Shown one piece after another: positions 12,003 through 21,800 of a stretch of DNA of 64,000 nucleotides. This DNA is from Antedon mediterranea (lineage: Eukaryota; Echinodermata; Crinoidea; Comatulida; Antedonidae). The first letter of the stretch is position 1, and every line of letters begins with the position of its first letter. Location: positions 24,238,501 through 24,302,500 of the forward strand of contig NC_092672.1 of assembly GCF_964355755.1 (NCBI RefSeq). Direction: 5' to 3'. Both the position numbers and the translations under genes were made by a program. Below the pieces are notes generated by a model. It was not told the DNA's origin. It made no database searches and saw only the letters and a program-made list of their open reading frames with translations.

Positions 12003-12056
12003 CTGGAGTGGTATGTGCGCTATAAAAATATTATTATTATTATTATTACCCTCAAT
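12003..12056 (-). repeat. Short (ATT)n-tailed insertion within BEL pol
   Basis: About 54 bp with (ATT)n, then TATAGCGCACATACC and CCAGAGTGCTCAAG on the minus strand, interrupts the conserved RT connection between APVLIEG and KRLLREM. The GCGC..GAGTGCTCAAG ending with an AT-triplet tail resembles a SINE 3' fragment common in marine invertebrates. That family assignment is from memory. Confidence 0.55.
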
Positions 12057-13210
12057 TAAAACTGGTGCGGCAATGCCAAAAGGGTCGTAGATGCTGTTGA
12101 TTTTGGCTAATGCTCCTCGTTTGGTGAAGGGTCGCTCGACTGGACTAATCTTGAAGGTGAAGTCATCACGCTTAATGTCTCAATACACTCCCAGTGACCT
12201 TTGAATGGGAGGTTCCTGTGATGTAAAGTCAAGATCCCGTAGATCTCCAGCGTGGTCTTCGCCTGGAAACGCATTCATCACCTCGAGGTTATTACATGCA
12301 ATTTTGTGGAGTCTCAACTGACCGGTTAACAACATCGACTGTGTACGTTTCAACACATCAATGGAATCTGTTGGAGTTGGGAGGGACTTCAGGTTCCACA
12401 AACTTTCGGGCATCTTCGCCAAACCTTTCTGACGCAAATTGAGCAGTTTTGCGCAATCCGAATGTGGCAACAGCAGGCGACGGTGCGTTTCCAAATATAT
12501 GAACCTTCATTCTTTAATCCACAATATCACTTTCCGGGTCGTTATTCCTAAACCACAGGAATCTCAAGTAATCACGATGTTGTTCCTTCACATGGAAAGA
12601 AAGAAACATTTGCTCTACATCTGCCATAAAGGCATACTGTATCTTCTTGAAACCTAATTAGAACGCCGATTAGGCTGTTGACGAGGTCGGGTCCGGTTAT
12701 TAGCACACTGTTTAGCGAAACACCCAGATATTCAGTACTTGAGTCGAACACGACGCGGATCTTGTCCGGCTTTTTCGGGTGGTACACTCCGAAATGTGGG
12801 AGGTACCATCGTTCTTTGGGTAAGCAACCTGTAGAAACTTGCTCCGCATGACCCTTTACCAACATAATAGTCATAAACTGAAGATATTGCTGTTTCATCT
12901 TAGGCTTTCGTGAAAAGGACTTCAGCAAGGTACGAAACCACTTCATCGCTTCGTGTCGGTTGTCGGGTAACGTAGGCCTTGACGAACGGAATGGAAGTGG
13001 TGCTACCCAGTTGCCTGTAACGCCTTTTACAAACCCAGATTCCATTATCTTCAAGAACTGCCTATCTTCCGTAGAGTTACCAATCTTATTGTCGTGATTT
13101 GACAAGTTGAAGACGTCACACCCTACATGGTCTGAATATACGGGTGGATGATGAGAAATTCCGAAGAGGTTGGTACAAGGGTTGAAACATGAAGGTCGTC
13201 CAGTATGCAT
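12057..13210 (-). pseudogene. BEL reverse transcriptase, broken, catalytic box deleted
   Basis: RT N-terminal motifs are clear in 13210-12572 (NWVAPLPFRSSRPTLPDNR, WYLPHFGVYHPKKPDKIRVV with FDSS, then SLNSVLITGPDLVNSL). A frameshift near 12650 moves the frame. Further on, 12494-12180 resumes with SLPTPTDSIDVLKRTQSMLL and PIQRSLGVY. Between these, near 12395, the FVE stretch runs directly into LKSLP: about 23 bp that should encode the YxDD catalytic box are missing, together with a frame change. More stops occur near 12510 and at 12180. The enzyme cannot be functional. A stop near 13253 also separates it from the protease. Confidence 0.85.
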
Positions 13211-13252
13211 GGTGTGGGTGTTGAACGTGTTAATGTTGGTGCTATGATGTGA

Positions 13253-13693
13253 TTACCCTACGCAGACTTCTCCCATTACCACCCATCCGAGGTCCAATCG
13301 CTGGTCCCACGGAGCAGCATTTCGGCCGTTACGCACTTCACGCACTTTATGAACTTGCGGTATGTCACGTCCCAGGAGGATTAATATGTCTGCGTCAGGG
13401 TCGAGATTTGGGATTTCCTTAGCAATGGACTTCAGATGCGGATGACATTCAGCTACCTCTGGAGTAGGTATCTCCGTCTTACAATCAGGAATGGCGTTCC
13501 ATTCGATTAACGGCGGAGCAGGTATACATACACCACTATTTGATTCGATGACGAGTCCAGTGAGACGACGACCAGATGTGCTTGTAACGCCCGAACAAGT
13601 CTTAAGTGTGTATGGAACTGGCGCTCCTTCGATCTTCATCAAGTCGAACAGCTTATACCTAGCGAGTGGCCTGTTTCTGCTCGTCCAAGACAA
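13253..13693 (-). pseudogene. BEL aspartic protease region
   Basis: The frame matches the Pao-type protease and its extension: LKTCSGVTSTSGRRLTGLV, IPTPEVAECHPHLKSIA and ILLGRDIPQVHKVREVR, ending LDLGWVVMGEVCVG at a TAA. The putative active-site strand (YIVLDEQ) lies just upstream, at the end of the neighbouring frame 14153-13659. A one-base frameshift near 13670 therefore separates the catalytic Asp from the rest of the domain. Confidence 0.8.
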
Positions 13694-14153
13694 TATAAGT
13701 GGTAATAGCCATCTCAGGCATGCCTTTCAAATACACACGAGCCAAACATATCTTGGAACAGGACCTTGCTGTCGGCACGTTGTGGCATATCTCGGTGCAC
13801 TTATTAGCGAAAACGTTGCCTTGGGCGCCTTTATCATCAGTAGGAACGTTGACTTGCTCCCCGCTTTGCTGGCTGGTTTCTGTATTCGGCTTATCTGCAT
13901 GCAGGGCGTCCAGGTGCCGTTTGCTACCACACAATAAACATTCGATGTCGGCTTTACACTGCCTAGCTACGTGTGAAGTCGATGCGATGCACCGGAAGCA
14001 ATACCTCAATTCTCTCAGTAGTGCTCGTTTCGCATCGGTAGACATCTTGAGGAATGCTCTACAATCACGCAACAGATGATGAGGAGTCTTGTGAATGGGA
14101 CACTTCGTCTCGACATCGACGTCGGTATCGTTGGTTTTGTCAAGACCTGTCAA
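13659..14153 (-). pseudogene. BEL gag C-terminus with zinc knuckles
   Basis: Cys/His motifs typical of BEL nucleocapsid are visible: CPIHKTPHHLLRDCRAF, CFRCIASTSHVARQC and CLLCGSKRHLDALH. A spacer leads into the protease start. The same frame continues back through stops (TAG near 14215, TAA at 14337-14339) to the matrix/capsid part, so gag is interrupted in frame as well as by frameshifts. Confidence 0.85.
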
Positions 14154-14336
14154 CTTAGCCAGGATATTAGCATGGTAGGTAGCTTTGGGCGTAGTCGATA
14201 TTTTCGGGTTACTCTATTTCCCCTGTTCCACGGCGTGGGAGAGCATCAGGCTCCTGTCGTTTCGTTCTTTAGCCACTTTTGTAACAAAGTTGGAGAAAAA
14301 TGAAAATGGTGGGAATTTACCATCCGAGTCTTGCTT

Positions 14337-15144
14337 TTAACGGAAGGCTCGAGAACGCCATTTCTCCTGAAGATCTCGTGACATCTTTGACACCAGAGGA
14401 TTGACGCCTAGAAATGTATCTAAATAGTCAAATCCGGGAAGACCAACAGACAATCCCTTAGCTGGGTTGGAAATGTGGACGGCCCTTGCACTTCGTACGA
14501 TCTCGGTAGATTCAGGTCCAGTATACTTTAGAATCAGGTCAATCTGTTCCGATGGCGTCACAGGAGGAATATCCTGGATTTCGTTCTGGAACGATAACTT
14601 CCATGCCCAGAAACTTTCAGGTTGGTCGTCGAAGTTTGGTATACAAGCCGCGACGAGATCCCGACGAGCGTATATACGCATCATGCCTTGAAGAAAGTCA
14701 GAAACGTCCCCCTTTGATAAGTCGAGTTTGGTTTCTCCCATAACTGCTTTTGGCTCTGCCATCTTAGGTGTCGAATGAGTCGGTTTGGTCTGGCTAGGAA
14801 GGCTTTCTAAGTATTGTTCTACGAGACGGTTACGCTCAACTGCAGGAACACCATCCAAGGAATCGTCACTGAAGTCATCCACATTGAGTTCGAGAAGCTC
14901 TTGGTCAAGCACATTTGACCTAGCCTCTGCAGCTGCAGCAGCCTTTTCATCCAGCAACGATTGGTATGCCGCCTTGGCCTTCGCTGCTTCTACTTGGACT
15001 TTGCTTTTTTGTTTTGTATAGTTTAGGCGTGCCTTCGTCTGCCCGAGCCTCTGCGGCTGTCAATGCGAGCTGCGAATACACGGATGAGCGTCGTGAACTT
15101 GCTCTACTGCTTTGTTTCGAAGACATCTCCACTGAGGTTCTCAT
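14337..15144 (-). pseudogene. BEL gag N-terminal and capsid region
   Basis: Two frames joined by a frameshift near 15035. The first (15144-14947) starts MRTSVEMSSKQSSRASSRRS, a Ser/Arg-rich N-terminus, then an Ala/Lys-rich coiled coil that continues in the second frame (AAAAAEARS). The second (14957-14337) carries the capsid-like region (FWAWKLSFQNEIQDIPPVTPSEQ). The upstream methionine near 15144 lies just inside the 5' LTR, as expected. It ends at TAA 14337-14339. Confidence 0.8.
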
Positions 15145-15179
15145 GCGATGTACAAATAGTTGTTTTACTGTTCTGGCCT

Positions 15180-15634
15180 CACGGATACCGGCTGCCCGCT
15201 ATCCAGACAGATAACCACACCGGTTACAATACAACACGAACATAGCACTTTGGATCCGTAAAATTTAATATGTAAAGCGGTTATATGGTAACTGAAACAA
15301 TAACAATAACAAATAAATAATAGAGCACGGGAGCCAAGCCCATCGGGCACACAATGCGCAAATCCCGGCTATGTGAAGTGTTACCTATAAACAGTATCAC
15401 ACCAGCCAATGCCGGCGAGAAAGCTATCATAAATAATAGGCCTATATGTACTAAGATAACAACGTACAGTAGTAAACTATCAAGATCAATTTTAGGTTAA
15501 GTTAAGTCGGTATATCGTAATACATTATTATAAACTTAGCTACTTACAACAACTGTAAATGCAGCAGCATCGCACGATACAATCCCTTGCATGATATGAC
15601 GAATGTATAGCGGCAGGTGAGCTAAGCCGGCACA
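15180..15634 (-). repeat. BEL element 5' LTR, 455 bp, internally deleted
   Basis: It matches the other LTR except for six substitutions and a 79-bp deletion at GAATGTATAG/CGGCAGG (about 15610). On the minus strand it starts TGTGCCGGCTTAGC at 15634 and ends ATCCGTG at 15180. No primer-binding site was recognised after it. Confidence 0.9.
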
Positions 15635-16953
15635 GACAGATTATCAATTCTTACTTTATAGCATTCATTCAAGTATAAGCAATAATGTCAACAGTATACT
15701 ATTTGAAAATCACAATATAAAAAGATCAACTTTAATGATTTTGTAAAGCTTAATATTTGTTAATTCAGTTATGTTCATTCTTTTAAATTCAAACTTTTAT
15801 TTATCCACAAAATATCAAAGATTAAAAATAAACTTATTTCAAAAATTAAAAAAAAATTTTAAACAGTGATCGTGCCTTTAGTTGCATGGTCATTGACACT
15901 ATTTTAACTAAAATAACTAACTTAAGTTTAGTTAGCAAATTTCAATGGATGAACTAAAACACCTAATAAAAACCTTAAAAGAGGCTACGAGGATGCTTGT
16001 TTTTCTTGTCTTACCATTATTGAATAAATGTTATTTAATTGAATTCACAGCCTACACATACTATAATATAAAAAGCATGATGTTTTAATTAAGTTTAACT
16101 GAAAATGAAAAAAATAAAATGTGTATTCCCTTTGCGTACTGATCAGCCATTTTTTATTGTTGCAAGGTTTCAAAATGATGCAATGAACTTCACTCCGTCC
16201 ATTGGATTGAATGTTAAATCAACCAAATATAAGTCCCGATAATGAACAGAACAGAGTATGCTCAGTATAATGTGCATAAGCATGCGCAGATTAATATGTT
16301 GTGTAGATTACCGTATTTATTCTTTATATCAAACCAACAGTGTAAAACACCAATAACAGGTTGAAAATAAAAACTAAACTATAAAATATGAGCCAATATA
16401 AATATATACAAATGAAAAAGAAAATTTAAATAATTTCATTAATAATACATTTAAAAAATTACAGTAAAAAATATCCATTCATCTACCGTCCCCCCTTCGT
16501 CTACCGTCCTGTCATAAAGTCGCTAGTAGGTTTTATTGTAAATTAACAGCAAACTACGTGCAACAGCTAATACTAAATATAGTAGTACTAATTATTGTCA
16601 GTATTTTCATTTCTATTGTAAATGTATAGTCAACAGAGACCTCTTAGAATCAGGCTTCTGAGTCATGTCCGGCATACATTCTACTCATTCACTCTTTACC
16701 AAAAATTTGGGATTTTTAAAATGTCTTTCTTTCCATCATATATATTCATTTATGACTGACAATTTTATACTTATAGTTTCATTCTACTGTAAAACAATAC
16801 TACTCTCTTTGTCATTACATTCAGCCTCTTACATTAACAATAACATTCAAATTAATTCAGAATAAATACATTTGAATGATGAAGCCTAAAAAAAACCAGA
16901 ATAACTAAAATACAAATAAATTGGTATATTTCCTGTCTATACTATTGTACCTT
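15635..16953. other. Stretch without recognised genes
   Basis: AT-rich sequence. A short GC-richer segment near 16488-16515 contains CTACCGTCC twice. No coding or RNA feature could be supported. Confidence 0.4.
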
Positions 16954-17290
16954 ATAACACAAGAATCTCTTGTTCGTCCGAAGCGCGTAACAATTTCGAA
17001 AGGCATTGTGGGATAGAATTGAGCTAATGGGTGGCGCCATTGTGAGCCATAGAGTAGCGCGCCCTCATCAAAATAGAAAGTCAAAATCATAGAAGGGATC
17101 TGCTAATACTATAGTGGGGGATAGAGTAATTGACTGAGCCCTCTATAGGAATTAATAGTTTTGACTTCCTAGTTTGGAGGGGGCGCTGCTCCATGCTGTG
17201 AAATGGCGTCACCCAGTTTGACCTTTTAACACTGTACTTTCGATACTGTGTTTTAAATGCAAATTGAAGTACAGGAGATTCTTGTGTTAT
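16954..17290. mobile_element. Foldback/MITE element, 337 bp
   Basis: The ends are a perfect 16-bp inverted repeat: ATAACACAAGAATCTC at 16954-16969 and its complement at 17275-17290. A second, inner inverted pair has arms of about 55 bp: GGGTGGCGCCATTGTGAG... at 17029 and the mirrored ...GTGAAATGGCGTCACCCA ending near 17218. Both contain AGCGCGCCC/GGGGGCGCT and AGGAAGTCAAAA-like blocks, so most of the element can fold on itself. There is no coding capacity and no certain target duplication. Confidence 0.7.
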
Positions 17291-17804
17291 CAGTTCTTTG
17301 CTATGATGTAGATGATGATACATAAAACTGTTATAAAGCCTATGAAACATACAGTAGTAAGTCAACTAGAAATAAAACTTGGTTTACTAAAGCTTTGGTT
17401 GTCAACACAATGTAGGTGCTACACAAGTGAGTTGACCAATAACAAGCAACAGTTCGGATAATCCATCACATTGTGTTTGGTCAATTTGCTTGATTTAATT
17501 TACAAAAAAATTGGATAGACTACAGACAAATGGACAGACTAAATGTTGGGACAAACAAACTTATTACATGCAATTATTACTCAGTAATCACCTCTGTAGT
17601 CACATGGGTACTCTTTTAAATAGTTATTGATTACAGTGCCTTAAAATATTCTTTAAATAATAATTGTGTAAATGAATTTGACCAGGACCTTTACCATGCC
17701 AATCCATATCAATACTTTGAGTTACAATTGTAGATAATATATTGATATTCATTTGTAGCTATACACTAGGCTTCATTATCTTAAGATTATTAGAGTATGC
17801 GTAA
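17291..17804. other. Stretch without recognised genes
   Basis: AT-rich sequence between the foldback element and the 69-bp repeat. No features recognised. Confidence 0.4.
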
Positions 17805-18002
17805 CAGCAGTTGATCATACGCACTGTTTATATTTTGTGTGGTGAAACGAGTACAGGGGTAGGCCTATAGCTACAGCAGTATGATCATAATCACTGTTTA
17901 TATTGTATGTGGTGTAGTAGGTACAGGGGTAGTCCTATGCTACAGCAGTATGATCATAATCACTATAGGGCTGGAAGTCATTCAATATAGGGTTGTAATT
18001 GT

Positions 18003-18090
18003 ATTAAACTACTGTGGAGTAGGGAATATGGCAAAACATCTGACCAATTACTGAACTCCCTGACGCAAAACTACTCCACAGTAGTTTAAT
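18003..18090. repeat. 88-bp hairpin with perfect 20-bp arms
   Basis: The arms are ATTAAACTACTGTGGAGTAG at 18003-18022 and its exact reverse complement at 18071-18090. The loop contains CAAAACATCTGACCAATTACT. Related text (GGCAAAACATCTGAACAAT) recurs at 18275. Confidence 0.85.
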
Positions 18091-18109
18091 TACGCTGCGT
18101 ACTTGGGCT

Positions 18110-18215
18110 CGAATCTAACCACTAGCCATCCGAGCAAGTGGTCAGACGTATAAACGGCAGGCTAGTGATCTGGAGGTCATGGGTTCGACTCCCACCCAAG
18201 AACTACTTGCAATTT
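18110..18215 (+). repeat. tRNA-derived SINE fragment
   Basis: GGTTCGACTCC at 18182-18192 matches the Pol III box B exactly. A box-A-like GAGCAAGTGGTC lies about 50 bp upstream, and a T-run follows (CAATTTTTTT). The tRNA-like fold is not clean, so this is more likely a SINE head than a working tRNA gene. Confidence 0.5.
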
Positions 18216-18748
18216 TTTTCGCAAGTATTCTCAAATGTACTTAGTATGAAGTACAAATGACGTCAGAGTAGGGCAAAACATCTGAACAATCATTCAAATA
18301 TACCAAATTCTATATTGTGTGGTGTCTGGTACAGGGGTATGGCTACATCTGTATGGTCATACTCGCTTAGTGCTTAGTGTGTGACCTGAAGGTGACAAAG
18401 TCACATTCCTCAAATATGTATCATGTTCAAAGATACTTTAAAACCATATAACTATAACATCTTTATTATTTTGTCTGTTTTTGTTATTGCATGCATCCAT
18501 ACATATGGGGAATAAAAAGTGACCGCAATTTGGGCGAGGCGCCTGGGGGTAATGAGGTATCAAACTGACTGATTTTACTGTGAAGTTTTAAACTATAATT
18601 GTAACAGGTATTCTGTACTTACTAGTATAAGATATGTTTTTATTCAATTGTGATATTTTATGTAAAGGTTGTCATTTTGTTTTTTGTTTTATTATGAACA
18701 AAAATGTGCATTTCTCTAACATATATTTATTTTTTAAATGTTAAATAG

Positions 18749-18847
18749 GATGGCGATACAGCATTGCATGTGGGTGCATTTAGTGGTCATGTCGATGTCT
18801 GCCAAATGTTGGTTGACATGGCAGCAGCAGTGGACCAACAAAATAAT
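18749..18847 (+). CDS. Ankyrin repeat exon 1
   Basis: Acceptor AAATAG precedes 18749 and donor GTAAGT follows 18847. The 99-bp, phase 0-0 exon encodes exactly one 33-residue ankyrin repeat (DGDTALHVGAFSGHVDVCQM...), with the TALH-type turn and a hydrophobic second helix. Earlier exons must exist but were not identified in 1-18748. Confidence 0.88.
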
Positions 18848-21800
18848 GTAAGTCATAAATTAATTTTTGTATTCAGAACCATTTATGTTCAGAATCCTAA
18901 ATTGTATTCTTAATTTTGTTTAAAATGCTTGTTCCTCAAACAGAATAGCACAAAATGCAACCTAAGAATATAATTATTTTAATATGGTAGATGCTGCTTG
19001 TTAATACCTTCATATTTTTTCTTATTTGAAATTTTTATTAAATTGTCTAATTATTCAAAATCTTGAATTTAACAAATTTATACCATTAAGATAGTGCACA
19101 CAAGTCAACATTAACAAAAAAAAATAAATAAGTTTAAAATGCTATTTTTTGGGCTATTAAAAAGCTGCAGTTAATCTAGCAATCATTTGGTGGATTACTG
19201 TAATTTAGTTATTAATTCTCTATTAAATAAATGTCATGAAAACTATAGCGCTTAGATTGCTTAGTGCTTGAAGTTGCTTGTTGGTATGACAACTACAACT
19301 AATGCAGATCCTGCATTGTATCTGTCTACCTATCATATATTATATAAATCCAAAGGAAAATTACTGAAAAAAATGACAATGCTGTGTGTATCAGTGGCTG
19401 GATCTCAATGGAGATACAAAAATAAAAATCGAAAAGCTAAATCAAAACGATAAAGTAAACAGCCAGAAAAGTTAGCAGAGCTTTCGGGCAACACTAGCCC
19501 TTCATCATATATTATATATATATATATATCAGAATTTTATATAAATCATACTGTAAATTATAGAAACAGTGCTCATATTCGGAGCATGATCTCATAATCG
19601 CGTCGAGCATAGCTCATTCGCGAAAGTTCCATACTTTTTAGTTGTATGAAATAATGTCTCTGGCGGGATTCGAACATGCAACCTCTCGCTTACAGGGCGA
19701 GTATCATACCACTAGACCACAGAGCCATATATGGTATTTTCACAGATTTACACCCACCAGATACATTCTCTCATACAACAAATGATATGGACATGTTCAT
19801 TATTTAAAGATGTATTGTCCCCCTGAAAAAAAATTTTTACATTTTTTTTGTTGATTATGCCATTTTAATTTCATAATAGTTATCCAAAACTTGGATTGGA
19901 AAAAAAATTATTTACCTGAAAAAACTGTAATTTAAAGCAAACAAGTCAATTTGGCTGCCATACCAAAGGATTTTTGGTTTGGTGTCATTTTAGTGAAAAC
20001 ATTTTTTGTCTACGCAATTGATTAACTTGATTAAAACTACAAATAACCTATCAAAGACTGATGTAATTAATCTTCATTTTTCATGTTTTTGGGGGACTAT
20101 ACATCTTTTAAAAAACATAACCTAATGTCCAGCCGTTCATCCGGTAAACTAAAATAAAAACAAACAGAGAAACAATTGACACGGCGCCATGAAGCACGTC
20201 TCTAACATATACTACGGCTTATCATACATAATTCGCCGTTAACATGGGCATACTATCATCATTATGTCTATCAAACCTAAATAATTCATAAGTAAATAAT
20301 AATATATAAGATTGTCTCCACACGGAGCATTAAAGGTGTACAACAACGTTAATGCAACGTATCACCTATTGTGCAGCTCTCATACCATGAACAGTGACTA
20401 CAACAAACCGTGACTAGCCTAATTTACATATCAAGGTATCAAGGTGCGATGTACATATATAACATGGCTCCCTGCAAAGATAAATTATGAAACTGACAGT
20501 ATCATCACTTTTCCTTTGCATACACAACAATAGTGGCTCCTTGACGGGGAATTGATTACAATAATACTAAACTTTTGATTAACTTCTGTCATAAATATTG
20601 TAAATATTTTCGTAAAAGAAAACTTACTTCTTTCACTAATCATTTCTACTTTTAGTTTGATTTATTTTTAAAGTGTTTTCATTTTTTTTTCTTTTCAGAT
20701 ATTAATTAATTACTTATGTCTGTTGGCATTAGCAGAACTAATTTATGTATGGTATCTCCAATGTAGAAAGTGATTGACTTCTTTTTCCACGATTATCTAG
20801 GTTCCTGGATGCCATCGTTAGTTTCACTTTTCGTACAAGACCATCCTCACTTGTATATACATCTGAGACTTTTCCAACACTCCAAGAGTTGCAAGGTAGA
20901 CTTTCATCTTTGACGATCTCAACGTCACCGACTTTCATGTTTCTTTTCTTATAACACCATTTCCTTTTAGGGTGAAGTGTTTGCAGATATTTTTTCTTCC
21001 ACCGACGCCAGAATTCGTTAGCCAGTATTTTTGAAAAAATTAATAAAATATGCACTTAATGTTAATGTTCCTTTTACTCAAACCTTGTATTATTTTAGAT
21101 AAATACAGAATTTCATTTACAGTATTGTGGTACAAAACTATGGAACCAAGTCCTTCTGTTTCTGAATTATTTCTTGTAGATGTATTGTTAAAACTTTGAT
21201 TAGTTTTATAAACTACATATTTTCACTTTCTGTCAATTATATAAGAAGGTATTTATTCTGTTACTGACATTCAATGATTCAGGTTTCTCCTTCATCTAAT
21301 GTTCAAGCAGTATTGTTATAATTTTTTTTTATTGAGAATTGTCCTATAATTTCACACATAAATTAATTATTCCCTCAGATTTGGAATCAAAATAAAATGT
21401 ACATTGACTTAGGAATGTATTTAATAATTGCCCAGATTCAATGCGCAACTATTAATTTAGATTGTATACTGGCTTTTTCTTTCATCCAAATGTACATTAT
21501 GAAAAACATAAGCACTTATTTTGAGGACTTAACAATATTATCAAGTTAATTAAAGTTTAATACAATTTTTTCCGTATTGGTCAAATGAATACAAACAGAA
21601 AATATATTTAGGTTACATAATTTGTTTAAAAAATAGCATGAAAACATATAAAATAAAATACATGAATAAAGGTAATAACCTACAGGAACTTAAAATAAAT
21701 AAATAAAATCAACAGAAATATAGACAATAGTGTATTATTTCATCAGAAAAGTAGTTGGACAGATAATGATTTTTCAAATATTATTTAAAAGTTTTTATAA

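Larger units (their letters stand above)
9067..15634 (-). mobile_element. BEL/Pao LTR retrotransposon, full-length but defective
   Basis: Two near-identical LTRs (9067-9600 and 15180-15634) bracket a gag-PR-RT-RNaseH-integrase order read on the minus strand, with BEL/Pao hallmarks: a long gag with zinc knuckles, a Pao-type protease, and an integrase with a C-terminal DUF5641-like tail. The LTRs differ by about six substitutions in 455 aligned bases plus a 79-bp deletion in the upstream LTR. The interior has several frameshifts and stops and lacks the RT catalytic box. A polypurine tract (AAACGGGGAG on the minus strand) abuts the 3' LTR. No convincing target-site duplication is visible: flanks are TAGAA and GACAG. 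Confidence 0.92.
17805..18365 (+). repeat. 69-bp tandem repeat, interrupted
   Basis: CAGCAGT(A/T)GATCAT starts units at 17805, 17874 and 17943 (period 69). Each carries CACTGTTTATATT.T.TGTGGTG and GTACAGGGGTAG..CTA. A further partial unit (TATATTGTGTGGTGTCTGG..ACAGGGGTATGGCTAC) lies at 18309-18365, after a hairpin and a tRNA-like segment. The array therefore appears split by a later insertion at about 17966-18308. Confidence 0.7.

Noticed and set aside
13491-14079. Plus-strand open frames of 126-148 aa
   Set aside because: They are antisense to BEL gag/protease, where the minus-strand motifs are unmistakable.
9062-15639. Target-site duplication of the BEL element
   Set aside because: The 5-bp flanks TAGAA and GACAG do not match, even when the LTR edge is moved by one or two bases.
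18110-18215. Functional tRNA gene
   Set aside because: Box B is perfect, but acceptor and anticodon stems do not form convincingly; called a SINE piece instead.
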